From Lachnospiraceae bacterium (GTDB lineage: Bacteria > Bacillota > Clostridia > Lachnospirales > Lachnospiraceae): 15,604 nucleotides of DNA. Position numbers and translations under genes: made by a program. The DNA lies in the NCBI GenBank assembly GCA_009774345.1, contig VSNR01000106.1:1-15604 (forward strand), read 5' to 3'. Shown here in pieces: positions 7,298 through 14,238 of the stretch. The notes under the pieces were generated by a model, which made no database searches, was not told the origin of the DNA, and saw nothing but the letters and a program-made list of their open reading frames with translations. Position 1 is the first letter of the stretch, and each line of letters begins with the position of its first letter.

Positions 7298-7356
7298 CAA
7301 ATGGGTTCACCTCCTATGGTGATTTTCAATCTATATAGTTGTCATCTGCCAGCACA

Positions 7357-8040
7357 TTATTTCACTGCAACAATCACGGCAAACTTTTGGCAGGAATAGA
7401 CGCATTTGACCGTATTAAATCCGCTGTTTGCAAGCCACGCCGTTTCCTGCTCCACGGCGCATTCTCTGTCTAATTTCCTGCGTTCTCTCCACAATGCGAT
7501 ATCCTGATCTGACAGGCCGCGGTCCGTCAGATGATTTTCCCAGTAGGTGTCATACCAATGATTCAATTCTGGCTGCCCTGCACAAAACTGGTCATAATTT
7601 ACAAACAAGCCTCCCTGCGGCAGACGGTCATATATTTCTGAAAATAAGCGCTGCTTCTCCCCATCCTCCAAATGATGAATGGACAGTGCTGAAATCACTG
7701 CGTCAAATGCTGCATCGGGCAGTTTATGGCTGTAATTGCCGACTTCATAAGAAATATTTTCTAAATGGTCAAACCGTTTGCGGGCAATATCCAGCATATC
7801 CTTTGCGAGATCTATCAGAATATACGCTGCGCCGGGAAAACGCTGATACCAGTAATAAGTCAGCAATCCCGTTCCTGCCCCCAAATCAATCACCCTGTTT
7901 GGTGCGTCTATATTCGACGTGATGAAATCCGTTGTTTTCTGATAAAAGTCATCAAAGCAGGGAATAAATTTCCTGCGGTTTTCATCGTATTCTCCTGCAA
8001 TTTTGTTAAACTGTTCTTCGATTTCCCTGCGCATTTTCAT
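7357..8040 (-). CDS. Class I SAM-dependent methyltransferase
   Basis: The 227-residue protein has the Rossmann-type methyltransferase motifs. Motif I is VIDLGAGTG (50-58), which binds S-adenosylmethionine. The acidic end of strand beta-2 is at ILIDLAKDM (74-82). Motif IV/post-IV is FDAVISALSIHHL (112-124), and FVNYDQF appears in the motif VI region. This layout fits small-molecule or lipid methyltransferases of the methyltransf_11/12/25 group; the acceptor cannot be read from sequence. GAGGTAA precedes the ATG at 8040. The gene starts 34 bases after the small membrane protein ends, so it is probably in the same transcript. The leader ORF and ABC exporter follow without an obvious terminator. 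Confidence 0.88.
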   Translation of the reverse strand: MKMRREIEEQFNKIAGEYDENRRKFIPCFDDFYQKTTDFITSNIDAPNRVIDLGAGTGLLTYYWYQRFPGAAYILIDLAKDMLDIARKRFDHLENISYEVGNYSHKLPDAAFDAVISALSIHHLEDGEKQRLFSEIYDRLPQGGLFVNYDQFCAGQPELNHWYDTYWENHLTDRGLSDQDIALWRERRKLDRECAVEQETAWLANSGFNTVKCVYSCQKFAVIVAVK

Positions 8041-8074
8041 AGTAGTTACCTCTTATTCGATTTGATATTGGGAT

Positions 8075-8407
8075 TTATTTTCGATACTTCTTCTCAATGA
8101 CAATGGTATACACCACCATGGCGGCGATGCTTTCTACCATGACACCCACGACCGAGAGCATTGTCCATGCGGAATTCTGCCCTGCAAGCAGCGGCAGTCC
8201 CAAAACCATCAGCACTACGCCAAATGTGCCAAACAGCTTGGCTACAGCGCGGTTATATTTCTTGATATCTGTGACTTCAAACATCTCTGCATTTGCCCAA
8301 AATCCCATTGGTTTTGGTTTCTTGGAAAACCATGTATACACCGCCCAGCAAAGAAACATACCTCCGATCATACAGAATACAATAAACCCCATTATACGAC
8401 CTTCCAT
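8075..8407 (-). CDS. Small membrane protein, DUF3784-like
   Basis: The 110-residue protein has three hydrophobic segments (about residues 6-27, 58-76 and 80-103) and a conserved-looking central block KPMGFWANAEMFEVTDIKKY followed by NRAVAKLFG. I have seen this layout in uncharacterised Firmicutes membrane proteins (DUF3784 or close to it); the exact family would need a profile search. No enzymatic motif is visible. An AGGAGGGTG site sits six bases before the ATG at 8407, inside the last codons of the upstream gene, and that gene's TAA abuts the ATG, so the two are co-translated. An internal ATG at 8392 is a weaker alternative. Confidence 0.75.
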   Translation of the reverse strand: MEGRIMGFIVFCMIGGMFLCWAVYTWFSKKPKPMGFWANAEMFEVTDIKKYNRAVAKLFGTFGVVLMVLGLPLLAGQNSAWTMLSVVGVMVESIAAMVVYTIVIEKKYRK

Positions 8408-9193
8408 TTATACACCCTCCTGTACAGTCCAAAGAATCCAGTCGATGATTCTGTCGATGGACGCGTCGAGCACACGCCCGCCCCAGCCTAAATCCCAACT
8501 GTTTTCTTTGATCATATCTTCCATCCTATCCGAAATCACATCCGAGACCACATAGATTGCCGACGCCGCACATCTTCTGTAATTTGCGATTGTAAAGAGC
8601 CCTGCGCCTTCCATCTCCACACATAGAGCGCCTTTTTCCCTGTAGTCTATGATCTGTCCCCATGTCTCGTGATACCCTGCATCAGTTGTCCAATGCTTTC
8701 CTCTTTTAAAGGAAATGACACTTTTTGTGAGAAGTCCGCCAAGCACATCTGTCAGGCTTTTCGTGGATTCAATGATATCATAGTCAAAACCATACAGTCT
8801 GGCAACCGCCGTATCATTGTACGCACCGTCAGTCAGCACGATATCTCCCGGCTTGAGATCTGGCTGCAATCCGCCCGCAAAGCCTATGTGAATCAATTCT
8901 TCCACGCCGCCCGCAATCAAATCTTCCGCCTGCGTCGCAATGGCTGGCGAGCACATATTCCCTTTGATAAATCCGACTTCCTCATTCTCGTTAAAAACGT
9001 ACAGCTTTCCGCCCAGCGGATATTGATATTCCCCGCAATTTCTCGAAAGCAGTGTATCATAGAGACTGTCTGCCAGCAGAAATACTCTTTTGGGGATATG
9101 GATACAATTCATATCATAGCCTGCGTTTTTTAATTCCAGACGAACTAATTGGGCTGGGTCTGTCAGCACGTCATTTTTATTCATCAATTTCAT
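8408..9193 (-). CDS. Nucleoside phosphorylase (uridine phosphorylase-like)
   Basis: The protein belongs to the PNP_UDP_1 family, whose members split nucleosides with phosphate into base and ribose-1-phosphate in salvage. Visible are the glycine-rich segment IHIGFAGGLQPDLKPGDIVL, the nucleoside-site motif CVEMEGAGLF with its Glu-Met-Glu, and VVSDVISD near the C-terminus. The length (261 residues) fits. The frame is open upstream to an ATG at 9265, but that codon lies inside the -35 of the likely promoter. AGGAAGG precedes ATGs at 9196, 9193 and 9184; I take 9193. The substrate could differ from uridine. It is the first gene of the minus-strand operon. Confidence 0.85.
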   Translation of the reverse strand: MKLMNKNDVLTDPAQLVRLELKNAGYDMNCIHIPKRVFLLADSLYDTLLSRNCGEYQYPLGGKLYVFNENEEVGFIKGNMCSPAIATQAEDLIAGGVEELIHIGFAGGLQPDLKPGDIVLTDGAYNDTAVARLYGFDYDIIESTKSLTDVLGGLLTKSVISFKRGKHWTTDAGYHETWGQIIDYREKGALCVEMEGAGLFTIANYRRCAASAIYVVSDVISDRMEDMIKENSWDLGWGGRVLDASIDRIIDWILWTVQEGV

Positions 9194-9238
9194 CATTCCT
9201 TCCTGATACCAATAAAATATGATCATCTTCTCAGTTCT

Positions 9239-9267
9239 AGTATAGGGAAATTTCAGCGGGAACACAA
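9239..9267 (-). promoter_or_regulatory. Promoter of the phosphorylase-to-exporter operon
   Basis: In the minus direction TTGTGT (9262-9267), a 17-base spacer and TATACT (9239-9244) precede the nucleoside phosphorylase gene. Initiation near 9231 rules out the ATG at 9265 and supports a start near 9193. Confidence 0.6.
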
Positions 9268-9385
9268 CCCATTTTACTGAATTTATATTGTCATTTGCTC
9301 ACGAAAAATACAAACGTTCAAATCTCTCTATTGTTTTCCTTTCTCCTGCTCATTTCTAATCACTATCTTCACAGTATTCTCCTTG

Positions 9386-10414
9386 TCAACGTACAGGCAA
9401 AAACACGGAAAAGACTGAGCCTTTCTGCACTTCCGAAACCACTTTGATATAGCCGCCCTGTTTCGTGATAATCTCGCGCGCCAGATACAGTCCGATGCCT
9501 GCACCGGGCTCGTCGTGCACGTCCTCCTCCCGATAAAAACGCCGGAAAACAGACGCCAGACTGCTCTCTGGAATCCCTCTGCCGGTGTCTGCTATGTCCA
9601 GTTTTGCGTACATCTCCCACGGCTCTACCGTGACGCGGATATTGCCGCCGGCAGGTGTGTATTTTACCGCATTGTCCAGCAGGTTAAAAACCGCCTCTGC
9701 CGTCCATTTGCTGTCATGCGGCAGATGCAGTTCCTGCGGACAGTCAACTGTCACGGTAATATGCTTTTTCTCCGCGCTGTAGACAATCCCGCTCATCGCT
9801 GCCGCCAGTGTGCCAAAAAGCGGAACATCCTTCTTTTCCAAGGAAACGGCGCCCACCTCCATACGGGAAGTTTTCACCAATGCCTGAATCAGAAAATCCA
9901 GCTTGTCCGTCTGGCTGCGGATTCCCTGCAAAAATTCTGTCCGCTGCGGTGCTGTCACATTCTTTTCCAAAAGTGTATCCGTCACCATTTTGAGGTTGCT
10001 CACCGGCGTTCTTACCTGATGGGAAATATCCGATACCAGCATTTGAAGCTCCTTTCGCTCCTCATCCAGCTTGTACTTATTTTTCTGTGAAATCTGGTAA
10101 AACCGCGAAAGCCGGTGGCAAATCCGCGCAAACTGCGTCTCGCTGTCTGTAAAATCAATTCGTTCCTCACCGCACATCATGTGGTCTATCACATCGCACA
10201 ATGCTGTCACAAACACGGTCAGACGCGTTCGAAACAGGATAATCAGCAGGAAATTCCACAGCATTGCACACAGCGTAAGGATGCCGCCTGCAACCAGAAT
10301 ATTCCTGCTGCCCGAAAAAATATAAAGCAGCACTGTCGCCGCTGTCATTGTGATTGTCATTCCCGCCAGTGTGCTTATACAAAGTGTTTTTACGCTTATA
10401 TGAGATAATTTCAT
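9386..10414 (-). CDS. Sensor histidine kinase of a two-component system (orphan here)
   Basis: Two membrane helices (about residues 9-34 and 39-62, with almost no outside loop) are followed by a cytoplasmic linker and a kinase core. The phospho-acceptor is His132 in SDISHQVRTP. The ATP-lid domain shows NLLDNAVKYT (N box), DTGRGIP (G1), VFRRFYR (F box) and GAGIGLYLA (G2). Such kinases with two tightly spaced helices (intramembrane-sensing) are often paired with a response regulator and an ABC transporter for cell-envelope stress or antimicrobial peptides. Neither neighbour here is a response regulator. I choose the ATG at 10414, after GGAGGTGGGAG, over the ATG at 10432. After its stop comes AAGGAG with a 14-codon GTG frame (9328-9372) that goes nowhere, possibly the stub of a lost gene. 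Confidence 0.9.
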   Translation of the reverse strand: MKLSHISVKTLCISTLAGMTITMTAATVLLYIFSGSRNILVAGGILTLCAMLWNFLLIILFRTRLTVFVTALCDVIDHMMCGEERIDFTDSETQFARICHRLSRFYQISQKNKYKLDEERKELQMLVSDISHQVRTPVSNLKMVTDTLLEKNVTAPQRTEFLQGIRSQTDKLDFLIQALVKTSRMEVGAVSLEKKDVPLFGTLAAAMSGIVYSAEKKHITVTVDCPQELHLPHDSKWTAEAVFNLLDNAVKYTPAGGNIRVTVEPWEMYAKLDIADTGRGIPESSLASVFRRFYREEDVHDEPGAGIGLYLAREIITKQGGYIKVVSEVQKGSVFSVFLPVR

Positions 10415-10450
10415 TCTGTCTCCCACCTCCATCTTCTCCTACTTGCGCGC

Positions 10451-10476
10451 CGGGCGTTCGTCAGTTTGGACGCCCG
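10451..10476. repeat. Inverted repeat between antiporter terminator and kinase gene
   Basis: CGGGCGT and ACGCCCG (7 bp) are separated by 12 bases, in the untranslated stretch before the kinase ribosome site. No uridine run follows on either strand, so an operator or mRNA stem is more likely than a terminator. Confidence 0.4.
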
Positions 10477-10493
10477 TGTGCATAACAAGAAAA

Positions 10494-10514
10494 TTCCCCG
10501 ACTATGTCGGGGAA
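10494..10514 (-). terminator. Intrinsic terminator of the antiporter gene
   Basis: TTCCCCGAC and GTCGGGGAA form nine perfect pairs around a three-base loop, followed in the minus direction by AATTTTCTT. The antiporter's TAG stop lies in the loop and stem edge (10502-10504). Confidence 0.75.
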
Positions 10515-11683
10515 ACAGTATCTTTTGAGTATAATATTTTCAAAATGATTGGCGTTGAAATAGATGATACAATGATCAAAAAGATCACCGAAGTAAAATA
10601 CACCGGAGTCAGCAGACCAGCCGTCAACCCTTTTTGCGCCACGATCAATGCAACCTCTCCTCTCGTCATCATACCTACACCAATCTTTAGAGAGTCTAAT
10701 CCATTAAATCTGCACAAATGCGCCATCAGACCGCAGCCAACAATTTTTGAAATCAATCCGACTGCGACAAACGCGATGGAGAAAATCAATATACTCATTG
10801 TCACACTCTCTACGTTGGTTTTCAGACCAATACTTGCAAAAAAGACTGGGCCAAACAGCATATATGAATTGGTATCCATCTTGGCTGCAATATACTCCGA
10901 ATCGCGGATGGAACATAGAATAATTCCCGCCACATAAGCACCTGTGATATCTGCAATCCCAAAATACTTTTCTGCTATATATGCCATAGCAAAACAGAGT
11001 GCCAGCCCCATGATCGGTATGCGTCTTGTATGCGGATATTTGTTGTCTATATACTGAAAAATCTTATAACAGATAAATCCAACTACAATGGCAAATACAA
11101 AAAACAAAACCGTGTTGATAAGTACTGTGATAGGCTTGGATTCTGGATTCTTAAAGCCGATCACAAAAGTCAGTACAATGATACCAATAATGTCATCAAT
11201 AATTGCCGCACTTAATATCGTCGTTCCGACCTTGCTCTTTAGTTTCCCCATCTCTTTCAGGGACTCCACGGTGATACTCACAGAAGTCGCCGTGAGAATC
11301 GTGCCGACAAAAACCGCTTTGTAAAATTCCTCAGATCCCCACGGTGCAGCACCGTAAAACACCATATACAAAAGTGCACCACAGACCAGCGGAATAAATA
11401 CCCCTGCACAGGCGATCAGCGCAGCTATTGGTCCTGTCTTCATCAAATCCTTTAAATCTGTCTCAAGTCCTGCCGAAAACATCAGCAGTACCACACCAAT
11501 TTCCGCGAGCTGTACTAGAAAATCTGACTGCTCCACCCATCCCAGAATACTTGGACCGATCAAAAGTCCTGCAATAATTTCGCCCACGACCTGCGGTGCC
11601 TTGCATCTTCTGGCAGCTATTCCACAAATTTTTGCAGCGATAAGTATTATTGCCAGATTTTTAAACATGAAATACGATTCCAT
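10502..11683 (-). CDS. Cation/proton antiporter, CPA2 family (Na_H_Exchanger)
   Basis: The 393-residue integral membrane protein has about 12 hydrophobic segments typical of Na+/H+ or K+/H+ exchangers of the KefB/NapA/GerN type. Diagnostic segments are PQVVGEIIAGLLIGPSILG (30-48), EIGVVLLMFSAGLE (61-74) and the ion-binding Asp pair in SAAIIDDIIGI (Asp163-Asp164). The paired Asp is typical of electrogenic exchangers. The C-terminus ends soon after the last helix, so there is no TrkA-type regulatory domain such as K+ efflux systems often carry. It would exchange Na+ or K+ for H+ for pH and salt balance. AGAGGGGG precedes the ATG at 11683. It has its own promoter, divergent from tyrS, and an intrinsic terminator at its stop codon. 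Confidence 0.92.
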   Translation of the reverse strand: MESYFMFKNLAIILIAAKICGIAARRCKAPQVVGEIIAGLLIGPSILGWVEQSDFLVQLAEIGVVLLMFSAGLETDLKDLMKTGPIAALIACAGVFIPLVCGALLYMVFYGAAPWGSEEFYKAVFVGTILTATSVSITVESLKEMGKLKSKVGTTILSAAIIDDIIGIIVLTFVIGFKNPESKPITVLINTVLFFVFAIVVGFICYKIFQYIDNKYPHTRRIPIMGLALCFAMAYIAEKYFGIADITGAYVAGIILCSIRDSEYIAAKMDTNSYMLFGPVFFASIGLKTNVESVTMSILIFSIAFVAVGLISKIVGCGLMAHLCRFNGLDSLKIGVGMMTRGEVALIVAQKGLTAGLLTPVYFTSVIFLIIVSSISTPIILKILYSKDTVSPT

Positions 11684-11734
11684 TGTCTTTCCCCCTCTTT
11701 CGTAATATATGACTCATCGTATTCTTTCGTCTAT

Positions 11735-11763
11735 ATTATAGCCTTTCACACTTACAAAATCAA
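11735..11763 (-). promoter_or_regulatory. Promoter of the antiporter gene
   Basis: In the minus direction TTGATT (11758-11763), a 17-base spacer and TATAAT (11735-11740) precede the antiporter by about 50 bases. It is back to back with the tyrS promoter. Confidence 0.65.
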
Positions 11764-11790
11764 TGAAAATTTTATGCGAAAATTTTTTCA

Positions 11791-11819
11791 TTGACAAAAG
11801 TCAATACAGCCTTTATAAT
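11791..11819 (+). promoter_or_regulatory. Promoter of the T-box-tyrS transcript
   Basis: TTGACA (11791-11796), a 17-base spacer and TATAAT (11814-11819) form a perfect consensus promoter. The -35 overlaps a small palindrome, TTGAC-AAAA-GTCAA (11791-11804). Transcription should start about 11826, just before the T-box leader. Confidence 0.85.
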
Positions 11820-11837
11820 CATGAATATCGAGAAAGG

Positions 11838-12138
11838 CTGTGAAAAGAATAAGTAGCTTTCATGGAAACTTACAGAAAGCCGCCGGTTGATGAGAGGCGC
11901 AAGGGAACATGAAAGGGAATACCTCTTGGAGCTGCACACCGAAATTCGCACATATGCAAGAGTAGACTGTGACGGAATCCCGAACGTTATATTGGGAAAA
12001 GTATCGGAAATTTTTTCCCGTACTTGCTGAGGCATAGCGCGTGAGTTCTATGTGAAAAAAGGTGGTAACACGTGGTATATTACGATGAAATAAGTACCTC
12101 GTCCTTTGAATTTATATTATTCAGGGGGCGAGTTTTTT
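11838..12138 (+). promoter_or_regulatory. T-box riboswitch (tyrosine) controlling tyrS
   Basis: The ~300-base leader upstream of tyrS has T-box layout. In Stem I, CTTTCATG (11857-11864) pairs with CATGAAAG (11908-11915), and a likely specifier loop follows with TAC (11920-11922), a Tyr codon. The T-box sequence AAAGGTGGTAACACG lies near 12058-12072; its TGGT matches the acceptor end of a tRNA with discriminator A, as in tRNA-Tyr. AAAGG and ACG of the T-box can pair with CCTTT and CGT in the terminator's left arm to form the antiterminator. Uncharged tRNA-Tyr would stabilise that form and allow tyrS transcription. Confidence 0.92.
12098..12138 (+). terminator. T-box-controlled terminator before tyrS
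   Basis: A 13-pair stem (12098-12110 with 12120-12132, including several G-U pairs) and a nine-base loop are followed by six T. The left arm is shared with the antiterminator, so the two folds exclude each other. Confidence 0.88.
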
Positions 12139-12187
12139 GTTTGCCAAACGAACTTATCCCCCGCGCATCATGAAAGGAGTATAAAAA

Positions 12188-13408
12188 ATGCAATTGTACG
12201 ATGAATTAGTGGCAAGAGGACTCATTGCCCAAGTGACAAATGAAAACGAGATCAAGGAGCTGATCAATGCCGGAAAGGCAGTGTTCTACATCGGATTTGA
12301 TCCGACGGCAGACAGTCTCCATGTAGGGCATTTCATGGCACTCTGCCTGATGAAACGCCTTCAGATGGCTGGAAACCGTCCGATCGCCCTGATAGGCGGA
12401 GGCACAGCAATGATTGGAGACCCTACTGGTAAGACAGACATGCGCAAAATGATGACAACAGAGACCATACAGCACAATGTAGACTGCTTTCAGAAACAGA
12501 TGAGCAAATTTATTGAATTTGGTGAAGACAAGGCAATGCTGGTCAACAATGCAGACTGGCTGCTGGATCTCAACTATATGGATGTGCTGCGCGAGATCGG
12601 ACCACATTTCTCTGTAAACCGGATGCTGGCAGCAGAATGCTACAAACAGCGTATGGAGAAAGGACTTACCTTTTTGGAATTTAATTACATGATCATGCAG
12701 AGCTTTGACTTCTACACACTGTTTCAAAAATATGGCTGCAATATGCAGTTTGGCGGAGATGATCAGTGGAGCAATATGCTTGGCGGTACAGAATTGATCC
12801 GCCGCAAACTTGGCAAGGACGCTCATGCGATGACCATTAATCTGCTGCTCAACTCAGAGGGTAAGAAGATGGGCAAGACGGAATCTGGCGCCGTGTGGCT
12901 GGATGCAGAAAAAACATCGCCTTACGACTTTTTCCAGTACTGGAGAAACGTGTCCGATGAGGATGTAATCAAGTGTCTCAAAATGCTCACATTCCTTCCG
13001 TTAGAGGAAATCGAAGCGATGGAGCACTGGGAAGGCAGCGAACTAAATAAGGCAAAAGAAATCCTCGCCTTTGAGCTGACACAACTAGTACATGGCACAG
13101 AGGAGGCAAACAAGGCAAAAGAAGCTGCCGCAGCATTGTTTGCAGGCGGTGCAAACTCAGAGAATATGCCAAAGACGATACTCTGTGACAACAACTTTAC
13201 GGACGGAACAATCGACATCCTGACTCTTCTTGTGACAGCAGGCATGACTGCGTCAAAGTCCGAGGCACGGCGTGCAGTGGAACAGGGCGGCGTCTCTGTC
13301 AACGGAGATAAAGTGACCGATACCAAGACCGTTTACGCAAAAGATCTCTTCGAAGAAGAATTTATTATCAAAAAAGGAAAGAAGAGCTTCCAAAAAATCT
13401 GCTTATAA
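12188..13408 (+). CDS. tyrS: Tyrosyl-tRNA synthetase
   Basis: The 406-residue class Ic synthetase charges tRNA-Tyr with tyrosine in the cytoplasm. The HIGH-type motif is HVGH (45-48) within GFDPTADSLHVGHFMAL. The KMSKS-type loop is KMGKT (227-231). The tyrosine-site segment YMIMQSFDFYTLFQKYGCNM, followed by QFGGDDQWSN, is typical of bacterial TyrRS. The C-terminal S4-like RNA-binding domain (about 345-400) contains SEARRAVEQGGVSVNG. Length is normal. AAAGGAG lies nine bases before the ATG. Expression is set by the Tyr T-box riboswitch upstream. The AP2-type gene follows only 13 bases after the stop. Confidence 0.97.
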   Translation: MQLYDELVARGLIAQVTNENEIKELINAGKAVFYIGFDPTADSLHVGHFMALCLMKRLQMAGNRPIALIGGGTAMIGDPTGKTDMRKMMTTETIQHNVDCFQKQMSKFIEFGEDKAMLVNNADWLLDLNYMDVLREIGPHFSVNRMLAAECYKQRMEKGLTFLEFNYMIMQSFDFYTLFQKYGCNMQFGGDDQWSNMLGGTELIRRKLGKDAHAMTINLLLNSEGKKMGKTESGAVWLDAEKTSPYDFFQYWRNVSDEDVIKCLKMLTFLPLEEIEAMEHWEGSELNKAKEILAFELTQLVHGTEEANKAKEAAAALFAGGANSENMPKTILCDNNFTDGTIDILTLLVTAGMTASKSEARRAVEQGGVSVNGDKVTDTKTVYAKDLFEEEFIIKKGKKSFQKICL

Positions 13409-13421
13409 CAGGTACATTCCG

Positions 13422-14216
13422 ATGAAAGGCGTATATCAGGCAGCAAAAAAAAACGGGACGGTTTATTATCGTGCTTCCATAACTTATAGAAGAAAGCATA
13501 TCAGTCTTGGCGGATTTGATACGATGTCCCAGGCAAATGCTGCCTACCTTGAAGCAGACAGGTTGTTAAACCGTGAACCGCTTGGCATCAATCAGTATCA
13601 GGAAACGTCGCCGCTTCCATTTGAAAAATGGGTTATTATTATTAATTTCCGCGATAATGGTATTTATTTGGGCACGCCGATCTATGCCCGCCCTAAATTT
13701 TTTTACTATTACCTGTCACCCACAGATGTGCTCAAATTTGATATTGATGACCTGTTTTACTATTCTTCACGCAAAATAATGAAACGAGATGGTCATCTCT
13801 TCGTCGCAGACTACGGAATGCAGGTAAATATTTTAAACCGCTACGGGATACGAAACTTTGCTGTTGCCGGCAAAGACTACCTGTTTCTAAATGACGACGA
13901 CTCTGATTTCCGTCATGAAAATCTGGCAATCATTAACCGATACCAGGGGGTCTCTCAAGTGACTTACAAAGGCAAAAGAAAATACCGAGCACGCATCAAT
14001 GTGCCCGGATATTACATCGTCGGTTATTATCCCAGTGAGATCGACGCTGCGATTGCCTACAACAAAGCAATAGATGTCCTGAAAAAAAATGGCGTCCAAA
14101 AAAACTATACGCCAAACTATATTGATGGTCTTTCTCCATCGGCATATGCTGATATTTACTCTCATCTCAAAATATCAGATAAAATTCTAAAATACCACAA
14201 CCCAAAAGAATTTTAG
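13422..14216 (+). CDS. Protein with two AP2-like DNA-binding domains around a degenerate HNH-like core
   Basis: The 264-residue protein has AP2/ERF-like segments at both ends. Residues 2-50 contain KGVYQAAKK, YYRASI, KHISLGGFDT and ANAAYLEADRLLN. Residues 174-223 contain YQGVSQVTYKGK, YRARI, YIVGYYPSEIDAAIAYNKAI. Bacterial AP2 domains usually go with HNH homing-type endonucleases. The middle (about 118-172) ends in NDDDSDFRHENLAIIN, which resembles the DNR-x-x-NL tail of an HNH motif, but the catalytic His-Asp pair is not visible. It therefore looks like a DNA-binding protein, not a nuclease. It starts 13 bases after tyrS with only a weak ribosome site, so it is probably co-transcribed and translationally coupled. 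Its TAG lies in the loop of the following terminator. Confidence 0.78.
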   Translation: MKGVYQAAKKNGTVYYRASITYRRKHISLGGFDTMSQANAAYLEADRLLNREPLGINQYQETSPLPFEKWVIIINFRDNGIYLGTPIYARPKFFYYYLSPTDVLKFDIDDLFYYSSRKIMKRDGHLFVADYGMQVNILNRYGIRNFAVAGKDYLFLNDDDSDFRHENLAIINRYQGVSQVTYKGKRKYRARINVPGYYIVGYYPSEIDAAIAYNKAIDVLKKNGVQKNYTPNYIDGLSPSAYADIYSHLKISDKILKYHNPKEF

Positions 14217-14238
14217 TTCTTTTGGGTTGTGGTATTTT
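14189..14238. terminator. Bidirectional intrinsic terminator between the AP2-type and GH25 genes
   Basis: A perfect 22-pair stem (14189-14210 with 14217-14238) has a six-base loop. It is followed by a T run on the plus strand and by an A-run that reads as T in the minus direction. It closes both convergent genes. The AP2-type gene's stop (14214-14216) is in the loop. Confidence 0.93.

Noticed and set aside
9328..9372. 14-codon GTG frame after the kinase as a real gene
   Set aside because: It has an AAGGAG site but is very short, with a lysine/glutamate-rich sequence without recognisable features; mentioned only as a possible stub.
10451..10476. Inverted repeat before the kinase as a terminator
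   Set aside because: Neither strand has a T run after the stem.
12206..12826. 206-codon minus-strand ORF inside tyrS
   Set aside because: It is a long antisense shadow of an unambiguous tyrS frame.
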